NCBI GenBank assembly: GCA_023461115.1
Contig: JAEWOA010000075.1
Coordinates: 1 to 17,319 of the forward strand
Length of the DNA stretch: 17,319 nt
Source: Actinomycetes bacterium
Lineage (GTDB): Bacteria > Actinomycetota > Actinomycetes > Actinomycetales > Cellulomonadaceae
Reading direction: 5' to 3'
Part shown: positions 6,880-13,469 of the stretch, one piece after another
Layout of the letters: every line of letters begins with the position of its first letter
Position numbering within the stretch: the first letter of the stretch is position 1
Translations under genes and position numbers: made by a program
The notes under the pieces: model-generated
What the model saw: the letters and a program-made list of their open reading frames with translations, nothing else
The model's database searches: none
What the model was told of the DNA's origin: nothing

Positions 6880-9132
6880 GTGTCCGCTCCACACGCCCTG
6901 AAGCGTCGTCTGCGCACGACGCTGACCGGCCTGGCCACCGCGGTGGCGCTCAGCGTCCCGCTCGGCCTGGCCGCGGCGCCCGCGCAGGCGGCGCCGACCA
7001 ACGACTGGCTCCACGTGCAAGGAAACAAGATCGTCGACGAGGCCGGCACCCAGGTGTGGCTCACCGGCGCCAACTGGTTCGGCTTCAACGCGTCCGAGCG
7101 CGTCTTCCACGGCCTGTGGTCGGTGAACATGGAGGGCGTCACCAAGAGCATGGCCGACCACGGCATCAACATCGTGCGCGTGCCGATCTCCACTCAGTTG
7201 CTGCTCGAGTGGAAGAACGGCCAGGCGGCGGTCTCGTCGGGCGTCAACACCTGGGAGAACCCCGAGCTCGCGGGCAAGACGACCCTGCAGGTGTGGGACA
7301 CGTTCCTCGAGTACTGCGAGAAGTACGGCCTCAAGGTGCTGCTGGACGTCCACAGCGCAGAGGCCGACAACTCGGGCCACATCTACCCGGTGTGGTGGAA
7401 GGGCACGATCACGTCCGAGCAGTTCTACCAGGCATGGGAGTGGGTCACCGCGCGGTACAAGAGCAACGACACGCTCGTCGCGATGGACATCAAGAACGAG
7501 CCCCACGGCAAGTTCAGCGAGTCGCCGCGCGCCAAGTGGGACGGCTCGGCCGACCAGGACAACTTCAAGAACACGTGCCAGGTGGCGGGCCGCCGGATCC
7601 TCGCGATCAACCCGAACGTCCTGATCCTCTGCGAGGGCATCGAGATCTACCCGACCGACGGGAGGAACTGGTCGTCGCAGAACGAGAAGGACTACCACTT
7701 CAACTGGTGGGGCGGGAACCTGCGCGGGGTGAAGGACTACCCGGTGGACCTGGGGGCCAACCAGGACCAGCTCGTCTACTCGCCGCACGACTACGGGCCA
7801 CTCGTGTGGGAGCAGCCGTGGTTCCAGAAGGAGTTCGACAAGGCGTCGCTGACACGGGACGTCTGGGACCCGAACTGGCTGTTCATCCACAAGCAGAACA
7901 TCGCGCCGCTGCTCGTCGGCGAATGGGGTGGCCGCCTGGGCCAGGACGCCCGCCAGGACAAGTGGATGGTGGCGCTGCGCGACACCATCATCGAGAACAA
8001 GCTGCACCACACGTTCTGGGTGCTGAACCCGAACTCCGGCGACACCGGTGGCCTGCTGCTCGACGACTGGAAGACGTGGGACGCGGCGAAGTACGCGATG
8101 CTCAAGCCCTCGCTGTGGCAGGACGGCGGCAAGTTCGTGAGCCTCGACCACCAGGTCAAGCTCGGTGGCGCCGGCTCGACGACGGGCAAGTCGCTCGGCG
8201 ACCTGACGCCGTCCACGCCCGACACCGTGGCGCCGTCGGTCCCCGGCGGCCTCGCGGCCGGCATGACGACGACGACGTCCATCCTCCTGACGTGGAACGC
8301 CTCCTCGGACAACGCGGGCGGCTCGGGCGTCGCGGGCTACGACGTGTACCGCGGCACGACCCTGGTGGGCACCGCCACGGCGACGAGCTTCGAGGTCACC
8401 GGCCTCCAGCCGGACACGCAGTACTCGTTCACGGTGCGGGCAAAGGACCGCGCGGGCAACGTCTCGGCCGCCTCGGCCGTGTTGACCGCGCGCACCAAGG
8501 CGGGCACCCCGCCGCCGGTCGACACGGTGGCGCCGTCGGTCCCCACGGGCCTCGCGGCGGGCGCGACGACGACCGACTCGATCCCGTTGTCCTGGAACGC
8601 CTCGACCGACAACGCGGGCGGCTCGGGCGTGGCCGGCTACGAGGTCTACCGCGGAGCCGCGCTCGTGGCGACCGTCCCGGGCACGTCGTACACCGCCACC
8701 GGCCTCGCGGCGGGCACGTCGTACTCCTTCACCGTGAAGGCGCGCGACGTGGCGGGCAACGTCTCGGCCAGCTCGGCGGCGGTGTCCGCGAGCACCGAGC
8801 CCGTCACCCCGACCGGGTCGTGCGCGATCGGCTACCAGGCCGGCGCCTGGAACACCGGGATGTCCGTGAACGTCAAGATCACGAACACCGGCACGCAGGC
8901 GGTCAACGGCTGGACGTTGAAGTTCACGTTGCCCGCGGGGCAGTCGGTGGGCCAGGGCTGGAGCGGCAACTGGTCGCAGTCGGGCCAGGTGGTGACCGTC
9001 ACCAACGCGGCCTGGAACGGCTCGCTGGCGGCCGGCGGCTCGGCGGACATCGGCTTCAACGGCGCGCACAACGGCACGTACAGCAACCCGACGAGCTTCA
9101 CGCTCGACGGGGCCACCTGCACGGTGGGCTGA
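6880..9132 (+). CDS. cenD: Secreted GH5 endo-beta-1,4-glucanase, GH5-FN3-FN3-CBM2 (CenD-like)
   Basis: The 750-residue protein starts at GTG 6880, four bases after GGAG. An overlapping ATG two bases upstream is in another frame. The start yields a basic n-region (LKRRLRTT), hydrophobic core and APAQA-A cleavage site near residue 37. The GH5 domain, probably subfamily 1, spans ~40-425. It contains NIVRVPI, LLDVHS, the acid/base E207 in DIKNEP, SPHDYG, the nucleophile E348 in VGEWGG, and FWVLNPNSGDTGG. It cleaves internal beta-1,4 bonds of cellulose with retention. FN3 modules start at ~448 and ~548, and CBM2 spans 648-750. Length and module order match C. fimi CenD and the fold family of Acidothermus E1. 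It is co-oriented with the GH6 exoglucanase, so an endo/exo synergistic pair is encoded together. The shared C-terminal cassette argues for duplication between the two genes. Confidence 0.9.
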   Translation: MSAPHALKRRLRTTLTGLATAVALSVPLGLAAAPAQAAPTNDWLHVQGNKIVDEAGTQVWLTGANWFGFNASERVFHGLWSVNMEGVTKSMADHGINIVRVPISTQLLLEWKNGQAAVSSGVNTWENPELAGKTTLQVWDTFLEYCEKYGLKVLLDVHSAEADNSGHIYPVWWKGTITSEQFYQAWEWVTARYKSNDTLVAMDIKNEPHGKFSESPRAKWDGSADQDNFKNTCQVAGRRILAINPNVLILCEGIEIYPTDGRNWSSQNEKDYHFNWWGGNLRGVKDYPVDLGANQDQLVYSPHDYGPLVWEQPWFQKEFDKASLTRDVWDPNWLFIHKQNIAPLLVGEWGGRLGQDARQDKWMVALRDTIIENKLHHTFWVLNPNSGDTGGLLLDDWKTWDAAKYAMLKPSLWQDGGKFVSLDHQVKLGGAGSTTGKSLGDLTPSTPDTVAPSVPGGLAAGMTTTTSILLTWNASSDNAGGSGVAGYDVYRGTTLVGTATATSFEVTGLQPDTQYSFTVRAKDRAGNVSAASAVLTARTKAGTPPPVDTVAPSVPTGLAAGATTTDSIPLSWNASTDNAGGSGVAGYEVYRGAALVATVPGTSYTATGLAAGTSYSFTVKARDVAGNVSASSAAVSASTEPVTPTGSCAIGYQAGAWNTGMSVNVKITNTGTQAVNGWTLKFTLPAGQSVGQGWSGNWSQSGQVVTVTNAAWNGSLAAGGSADIGFNGAHNGTYSNPTSFTLDGATCTVG

Positions 9133-9168
9133 CAGCCCGAGCACGGGCGAGCCGGCTCAGCACGACGA

Positions 9169-9204
9169 CTGAGGGTCGGCGCGGAAGATCGCGCCGGCCC
9201 TCAG
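9169..9204. terminator. Bidirectional terminator between GH5 and threonine aldolase genes
   Basis: A 15-bp stem (9169-9183 with 9190-9204) closes a 6-base GAAGAT loop with a single T/G wobble. The arms are CTGAGGGTCGGCGCG and CGCGCCGGCCCTCAG. It sits in the 95-bp gap between two converging genes and can end transcription from both sides. Confidence 0.85.
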
Positions 9205-9227
9205 CCGCGCCCGGCGGCGGCCGTGGC

Positions 9228-10277
9228 TCAGCCCGCGGACACCTCCAACGCGCGGCGGGCGGCCGCGACGAAGTCCGCGACGTCCTGCTCGGTGGTGTCG
9301 AACGCGCACATCAGCCGGACCGTCCCGCGGCTCCAGTCGTAGAACTTCCACCGCTCGCGCAGCGTCGCGACGACCCCGGCGGGCAGCATCGCGAACACCC
9401 CGTTGGCCTGGACCGGATGCAGCAGCTCGACGCCCGCGTCCTGCAGCCCGGCCGCGAGAGCCGCCGCCATCCGGTTCGCGTGCGCGGCCGACTGCAGCCA
9501 CAGGTCGCCCTCGAACAACGCGACGAGCTGTGCGGACACGAAGCGCATCTTCGACGCGAGCTGCATGTCCATCTTGCGCAGGTACGGCAGGCCGTGCTCG
9601 AGCCCGCCGTCGAGCACCACGACCGCCTCGCCGAACGCGAGGCCGTTCTTGGTGCCGCCGAGCGAGACGACGTCGACGCCCGCGTCGGTCGTGAAGGCCC
9701 GCAACGGGACGCCGAGCGCGGCCGCGGCATTCGCGATCCGGGCGCCGTCGACGTGGACCCGCAGGCCGAGCCCGTGCGCGTGGTCGGCGATCGCGCGCAC
9801 CTCGTCGGGCGTGTAGAGCGTGCCGACCTCGGTGGACTGCGTGAGCGAGACGATCCCGGGCTGCGCGCGGTGCTCGTCGCCGAAGCCCCACGCCTCGCGG
9901 TCCACGAGCTCGGGCGTGAGCTTCCCGTCGGGCGTCGGGACCGGGAGGAGCTTGAGGCCCGCGACGCGCTCGGGGGCGCCGTTCTCGTCGGTGTGGATGT
10001 GCGCGTCGGACGAGCAGATCACGGCGCCCCACGGCGGGAGCACCGCCTGGAGCGAGAGCACGTTGGCGCCGGTGCCGTTGAACACCGGGAACGCCTCCGC
10101 CGCCGGGCCGAAGTGCTCGCGCATGACGTCCTGGAGCCGCGCGGTGTACACGTCGGCGCCGTACGAGGTCTGGTGGCCCCCGTTCGCGGCGGCGATCGCG
10201 GCCAGCACCTGGGGGTGGATGCCCGCGTAGTTGTCCGAGGCGAAGTCGCGGTGGTGGGGATCGTGCAGTTGGCTCAC
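9228..10277 (-). CDS. ltaE: Low-specificity L-threonine aldolase (PLP-dependent)
   Basis: The predicted protein has 349 residues. It belongs to the beta-eliminating lyase / threonine aldolase family, fold-type I PLP enzymes that cleave L-threonine or L-allo-threonine to glycine and acetaldehyde. Landmarks are the N-terminal RDFASDNYAGIHP, a GTGANVLSL loop for the cofactor phosphate, IVSLTQSTEVGTLY, the PLP-ring Asp in HVDGARIANA, and the Schiff-base lysine K210 in SLGGTKNGLAFGEA. GTG 10277 is chosen: GGGGGAG lies about nine bases upstream and the conserved N-terminus starts there. In-frame codons to 10343, including ATG 10316, would add a non-conserved Arg-rich leader without a ribosome site. 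It is monocistronic, convergent with the GH5 gene and divergent from the membrane-protein gene. No link to cellulose metabolism is apparent. Confidence 0.92.
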   Translation of the reverse strand: MSQLHDPHHRDFASDNYAGIHPQVLAAIAAANGGHQTSYGADVYTARLQDVMREHFGPAAEAFPVFNGTGANVLSLQAVLPPWGAVICSSDAHIHTDENGAPERVAGLKLLPVPTPDGKLTPELVDREAWGFGDEHRAQPGIVSLTQSTEVGTLYTPDEVRAIADHAHGLGLRVHVDGARIANAAAALGVPLRAFTTDAGVDVVSLGGTKNGLAFGEAVVVLDGGLEHGLPYLRKMDMQLASKMRFVSAQLVALFEGDLWLQSAAHANRMAAALAAGLQDAGVELLHPVQANGVFAMLPAGVVATLRERWKFYDWSRGTVRLMCAFDTTEQDVADFVAAARRALEVSAG

Positions 10278-10372
10278 GCGCCCAGTCTCCCCCGCCGCCG
10301 GGCGTCGTCGTGTCATCCTGGCCGCCACGCACCACGCACACACCGCGCACGCGCCACGACGAGGAGGCCAGC
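10278..10372. promoter_or_regulatory. 95-bp divergent promoter region (ltaE / DUF6328-like)
   Basis: The gap must hold promoters for both divergent genes. On the minus strand CAGGAT (about 10313-10318) resembles a TAGGAT-type -10 box, but it lies within the possible longer ltaE reading frame and lacks a clear -35 partner. GAGGAGG at 10361-10367 is the ribosome site of the plus-strand gene. Confidence 0.35.
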
Positions 10373-10945
10373 GTGAGGGAGCACGGCGCCGCGTCTGGGC
10401 AACCGGCCGAGCACGCCGAGCCTGCCGACGACCGGCACGAGACGTTCACCGAGCGGATGGACCGCAACTGGGATGAGCTCCTGCAGGAGCTGCGGGTCAC
10501 GCAGACCGGCGCCCAGATCCTGACCGGCTTCCTGCTGACCGTCCCGTTCCAGCAACGGTTCGGGGACCTGGACGACTACCAGCGCGACCTGTACCTGATC
10601 CTGGTGGTGCTCGCGGTGGTCGCGACGGGCTTGATCGTGGCGCCCGCGAGCCTGCATCGCGTCATGTTCCGCAAGCGGCTCAAGCGGCAGCTCGTCGAGG
10701 CGGGCGATGTGCTGGCGCGTCTGGGGCTGGTGGCGCTCGCGCTCACGATGGCGGGATCGGCCATGCTCGTGTTCGACGTCGTGGCAGGGCGTGCCGCAGG
10801 CCGGATCGTCGGCGCCGCGGCGCTCGTCGTGCTGGGCGGTTGCTGGTGGTTGTTGCCGGTCGGCCTCGTGCGCCACGCGCGGACCAGCGGATCCGACGAG
10901 AAGACGGCGACGGCCCCGGACCACGCGGGTCCGGGGCCGTCGTGA
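10373..10945 (+). CDS. DUF6328-like integral membrane protein of unknown function
   Basis: The 190-residue protein starts at GTG 10373, five bases after GAGGAGG. The first ~25 residues are acidic and disordered. A conserved-looking amphipathic block follows (MDRNWDELLQELRVTQTGAQILTGF, residues 29-53), then hydrophobic segments at about 44-60 (weak), 72-95, 115-138 and 143-167, separated by a basic loop (FRKRLKRQ, 99-106). This pattern matches the actinobacterial DUF6328 family, which I recognise from the RMDRN...ELLQELRVTQTG block; no function is known for it. The last ~20 residues (TSGSDEKTATAPDHAGPGPS) are low complexity and are written by the transcription terminator itself. It converges with the HU gene. 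Membrane localisation is well supported; any transport or stress role would be a guess. Confidence 0.8.
   Translation: MREHGAASGQPAEHAEPADDRHETFTERMDRNWDELLQELRVTQTGAQILTGFLLTVPFQQRFGDLDDYQRDLYLILVVLAVVATGLIVAPASLHRVMFRKRLKRQLVEAGDVLARLGLVALALTMAGSAMLVFDVVAGRAAGRIVGAAALVVLGGCWWLLPVGLVRHARTSGSDEKTATAPDHAGPGPS
10908..10942. terminator. Hairpin terminator inside the last codons of the DUF6328-like gene
   Basis: A perfect 15-bp stem (10908-10922 with 10928-10942) closes a 5-base ACGCG loop. The core arms are ACGGCCCCGGACC and GGTCCGGGGCCGT. It ends one base before the TGA, so it is wholly coding. It lies 37 bp from the end of the convergent HU gene and is likely to serve both. Confidence 0.8.
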
Positions 10946-10979
10946 CGGAGAGGCCGTCAGGCGCCGTCGTCGGGCGGGC

Positions 10980-11261
10980 TCAGCCCTGGGCCGCGCGCTT
11001 GAGCGCGCTGCCCGCCGTGATCTTCACGCGGAAGCCCGCGGGGATCTCGATCTTCTCGCCGGTCTGCGGGTTGATACCCGTGCGGGCAGCGCGCTCGGCG
11101 CGCGCGACCGCGAGGAAGCCGGGGATCGTGACGCTCTCGCCAGCGGCGAGCTGCTCCACGAGGACCTCCTGGAAGGCGCGCAGCGCCTTGTCGGCCTCGT
11201 TGGCGGCGAGGCCGGCCTTCGCGGCGACGGCCTGGACGAGCTCGGTGCGGTTCACGCTCAC
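10980..11261 (-). CDS. hup: HU-family nucleoid DNA-binding protein
   Basis: The 93-residue protein is the normal length for HU, without the long Lys/Ala tail of mycobacterial and streptomycete HupB/HupS types. It begins SVNRTELVQAVAAKAG. A central GESVTIPGFLAVARAERAARTG segment and the INPQTGEKIEIP beta-arm follow, including the proline at the arm tip that kinks DNA. It ends VKITAGSALKRAAQ. Start GTG 11261 is nine bases from AAGGAG (11271-11276). HU dimers bind and bend DNA without sequence specificity and compact the nucleoid. It follows the PHP gene on the same strand after 167 bp and likely has its own promoter. It converges with the DUF6328-like gene. Confidence 0.95.
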   Translation of the reverse strand: MSVNRTELVQAVAAKAGLAANEADKALRAFQEVLVEQLAAGESVTIPGFLAVARAERAARTGINPQTGEKIEIPAGFRVKITAGSALKRAAQG

Positions 11262-11428
11262 AGAAATGCACTCCTTGCTGAACGGGTGGTGACTCCCCCG
11301 GTCTCCGGGGGCGCGGCGCGGCGCGCGATCGACGCGACCGACACGGCCGCGGTCGACCTTATGGCGCCGGCGCGGGCTCGCGCCCCACGCGCCGCGCCGC
11401 AGCCGGACGTGACGCGGCCCACCAGGCC
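11262..11428 (-). promoter_or_regulatory. HU promoter and leader region with hairpin
   Basis: This 167-bp gap lies between the PHP stop and the HU start. On the minus strand TAAGGT (11361-11356) fits the actinobacterial TANRRT -10 pattern and would give a leader of about 90 bases; no good -35 is visible. A CCCCCGG/CCGGGGG stem (11295-11301 with 11305-11311) with a 3-base loop sits 34 bp before the start codon. It could be a leader structure or a terminator for the upstream PHP gene. Confidence 0.4.
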
Positions 11429-12481
11429 TCAGCGGTGAGTCCGATCCAGCAGCCGGTCCACGGGCCATGTGTTGACGACCCGGTCCGCGGTGATCCCGTG
11501 TGCCGCGGCCCGCGCGCACCCGACGCCCTGCCATTCGAGCTGGCCCGGCGCGTGCGCGTCGGTGTCGATCGCGAAGTCGCAGCCGGCGTCGGCCGCGAGC
11601 GCGAGCAGATCGTGCGGCGGGTCGAGCCGGTCGGGGCGGCAGTTGATCTCCACTGCGACACCGTGCTCGGCGCATGCGGCGAACACCGCGCGCGCGTCGA
11701 ACTCGCTCTGGGGGCGCTCGCGCCCGGTCAGCCGCCGCCCGGTGCAGTGCCCGAGCACGTCGGTGCGCGGGTTGCGGACGGCGGCGATCATGCGCCTGGT
11801 CATGGCGGCGCGGTCCATCCGGAGTTGGGAGTGCACCGAGGCGACGACCACGTCGAGCTCGCCGAGCAGCCGGTCCTCCTGGTCGAGCGCGCCGTCGTCG
11901 AGGATGTCGACCTCGATGCCGGTCAGCACGCGGAACGGCGCCACCGCGCGGTTGAGCGCCGCGATCTGCCGGATCTGCGAGCGCAGCCGGGCCGCGGACA
12001 GCCCGTTGGCGACCGTGAGGCGGGGCGAGTGGTCGGTGATGGCCTGATAGGCGTGCCCCACCTGGAGCGACGCGAGGAGCATCTCCTGGATCGAGGTGGC
12101 GCCGTCGCTGGCCTCGGAGTGCGCGTGCAGGTCGCCGCGCAGCGCGGTGCGCAGGGCGGCGGCGGCAGGGTCGAGCGGCGGGTCGGCCGCGCCGCGCTCG
12201 AGCTCCACGAGGTAGGGCACGTCCTTGCCGCGCCACGCGAGCTCGACGACACCCGCAGTCCGCGCGCCGACCGACGCCAGCTCGGTGAGGGACCCGCCCG
12301 TGATGCGCCGCGCGAGCTCGGCCGGGGACAATCGCTCGACTGCCTGAGCGGCCGCCCGGAACGCCGCGCTGCGGTACGCGGAGGCCTGCGCGCGCTCGAG
12401 CAGGAACGCGATGCGCCGCAGCGCCGAGACAGCCTGCTCGAGGCGCGCCTCGTCGCCGCGGCTCGCGATGCCGGGGCTCAC
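11429..12481 (-). CDS. PHP-domain phosphoesterase with PolX-like N-terminal 8-kDa/HhH domain
   Basis: The 350-residue protein starts at GTG 12481, overlapping the ku stop by 4 bases (GTGA), so it is probably translationally coupled to ku. Residues ~12-95 resemble the 8-kDa N-terminal domain of family X polymerases: ALRRIAFLLERA, SAYRSAAFRAAAQAVERL and a helix-hairpin-helix LTELASVGARTAGVVEL. Residues ~115-345 form a PHP metal-dependent phosphoesterase with apparently all metal ligands: H119, H121, D126, H151, E190, H217, H245, D308 and H310. No nucleotidyltransferase palm or thumb lies between them. In bacterial PolX the PHP domain is a 3'-5' exonuclease/3'-phosphatase, so DNA-end trimming is the best inference. 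Annotation pipelines may call it histidinol-phosphatase-like, but neither the N-terminal domain nor the ku coupling fits histidine synthesis. Confidence 0.82.
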   Translation of the reverse strand: MSPGIASRGDEARLEQAVSALRRIAFLLERAQASAYRSAAFRAAAQAVERLSPAELARRITGGSLTELASVGARTAGVVELAWRGKDVPYLVELERGAADPPLDPAAAALRTALRGDLHAHSEASDGATSIQEMLLASLQVGHAYQAITDHSPRLTVANGLSAARLRSQIRQIAALNRAVAPFRVLTGIEVDILDDGALDQEDRLLGELDVVVASVHSQLRMDRAAMTRRMIAAVRNPRTDVLGHCTGRRLTGRERPQSEFDARAVFAACAEHGVAVEINCRPDRLDPPHDLLALAADAGCDFAIDTDAHAPGQLEWQGVGCARAAAHGITADRVVNTWPVDRLLDRTHR

Positions 12482-13389
12482 GACGCCGCGGCCTTGGCCT
12501 TCTTCGGTTTACGTGCCTGAGCGCCCGTCTGCTCGCCGTCCGCCTGCTCGCCGTCCGCCTGCTTGCCGCCCGACTTCGGGGCGTCGTTCGACGGTCCGCC
12601 CTCGGCCGCGCGGGCCTTCTCGACGCTGCGCTGGAGCGCGGCGAGCAGATCGACGACCTCGCCGCCGGACCCCGATTCGGACTCTGGCGGCGCGGGCAGC
12701 GAGCGGGTGTCGCCCGAGTTGATCTTGGCCTCGATCAACTGCGTGAGCGCCTCGTCGTAGCGGTCGGAGAACTCGGATGGGTCGAAGTCCGAGGCCAACG
12801 ACTCCACGAGCATGTTCGCCATGGCGAGTTCGGCGGGCTTGACGTCGATCTCGGCGTCGAGGACCGGGAAGTCCGCGTCGCGCACCTCGTCGGGCCACAG
12901 CAGCGTCTGGAGGCAGATGACCTTGCCCCGCACGCGCAGCACGGCCATGGACTCGCGCTGCCGGAGCGCGACTTTCACCACCGCCATGCGCGACGCCTCC
13001 TCGAGCGCGCTGCGCAGCAGGGCATACGGCTTGGCGGCGGCCTTGTCGGGCTCCAGGTAGTAGGTCTTGCCGAGCAGGATCGGGTCCACCTGCTCGGCGG
13101 GCACGAACTCCAGCACCTCGATCTCGCGGCCGGTGGGCAGCGGGAGCCGCGAGAAGTCCTCGTCGGTCAGGACGACGAGCTCGCCGCCCGCGGTCTCGTA
13201 GCCCTTGGCGATCTCGTCCATGGTCACAGGCTCGCCGTCGAGGCTGCAGACCTTCTTGTACCGGATGCGCCCGCCGTCGGCGGCGTGCACCTGGTGCAGC
13301 GTGACCTCGGTCTCGCCGGTCGCGGCGAAGAGCCGCACCGGGACGTTGACCAGCCCGAAGGCCACCGCGCCCTTCCAGATCGCCCGCAT
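12478..13389 (-). CDS. ku: Ku homodimeric DNA end-binding protein (non-homologous end joining)
   Basis: The 303-residue protein starts at ATG 13389 with the typical bacterial Ku N-terminus MRAIWKGAVAFGLVNVPV. It continues through IRYKKVCSLDGEPV, GYE, a beta-barrel stretch EVLEFVPAEQVDPILLGKTYYLEPDK, KVALRQRESMAVLR and the LWPDEVRDADFPV segment. Ku forms a ring that threads onto double-strand ends and recruits LigD-type ligase and polymerase. After residue ~255 there is a disordered tail, including a QADGE duplication and a final Lys/Ala-rich KPKKAKAAAS; in bacteria, basic tails promote DNA binding and threading. The ribosome site is weak (GGACGG about four bases upstream). It heads a minus-strand pair with the PHP gene and is divergent from the ligase gene. 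Confidence 0.96.
   Translation of the reverse strand: MRAIWKGAVAFGLVNVPVRLFAATGETEVTLHQVHAADGGRIRYKKVCSLDGEPVTMDEIAKGYETAGGELVVLTDEDFSRLPLPTGREIEVLEFVPAEQVDPILLGKTYYLEPDKAAAKPYALLRSALEEASRMAVVKVALRQRESMAVLRVRGKVICLQTLLWPDEVRDADFPVLDAEIDVKPAELAMANMLVESLASDFDPSEFSDRYDEALTQLIEAKINSGDTRSLPAPPESESGSGGEVVDLLAALQRSVEKARAAEGGPSNDAPKSGGKQADGEQADGEQTGAQARKPKKAKAAAS
12529..12558. repeat. 15-bp in-frame tandem repeat in the ku tail
   Basis: Two exact copies of CTGCTCGCCGTCCGC (12529-12543, 12544-12558), with a degenerate third beginning CTGCTTGCCG, encode the repeated QADGE units of the Ku C-terminal linker. The period is a multiple of 3, so copy-number change would keep the frame. Confidence 0.88.
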
Positions 13390-13469
13390 CGCGCCGTCCG
13401 CCCGTCTGTGCTGGTCATCGGCGCGGCCAAACCTCTGCCAGCCGCGCCCTCTCCCGGCAGGATGGACCC
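13390..13469. promoter_or_regulatory. 80-bp divergent promoter region of the NHEJ genes
   Basis: This gap separates ku (minus) from the ligase gene (plus) and must carry both promoters. I see no convincing sigma boxes or palindromic operator. AGGA at 13459-13462 is the likely ligase ribosome site, seven bases before its GTG. Confidence 0.4.

Noticed and set aside
4373..9144. Long minus-strand open frames opposite the cellulase genes
   Set aside because: They mirror the codon bias of the cellulases, have no ribosome sites or domains, and cross strong terminators.
10278..10343. Longer threonine aldolase start (ATG 10316 or codon at 10343)
   Set aside because: The added residues are not family-like and lack a ribosome site; GTG 10277 has GGGGGAG at good spacing and the conserved N-terminus.
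6672..10376. Very long plus-strand open frame through GH5 and into the threonine aldolase region
   Set aside because: High G+C suppresses stops in shifted frames. The translation is low-complexity Arg/Gly/Pro, while the GH5 frame has catalytic motifs and ends at a terminator.
11429..12481. Histidinol-phosphatase (HisK/HisJ-type) assignment for the PHP protein
   Set aside because: The PHP core alone would allow it, but the PolX-like HhH N-terminus, coupling to ku and absence of histidine genes favour a DNA role.
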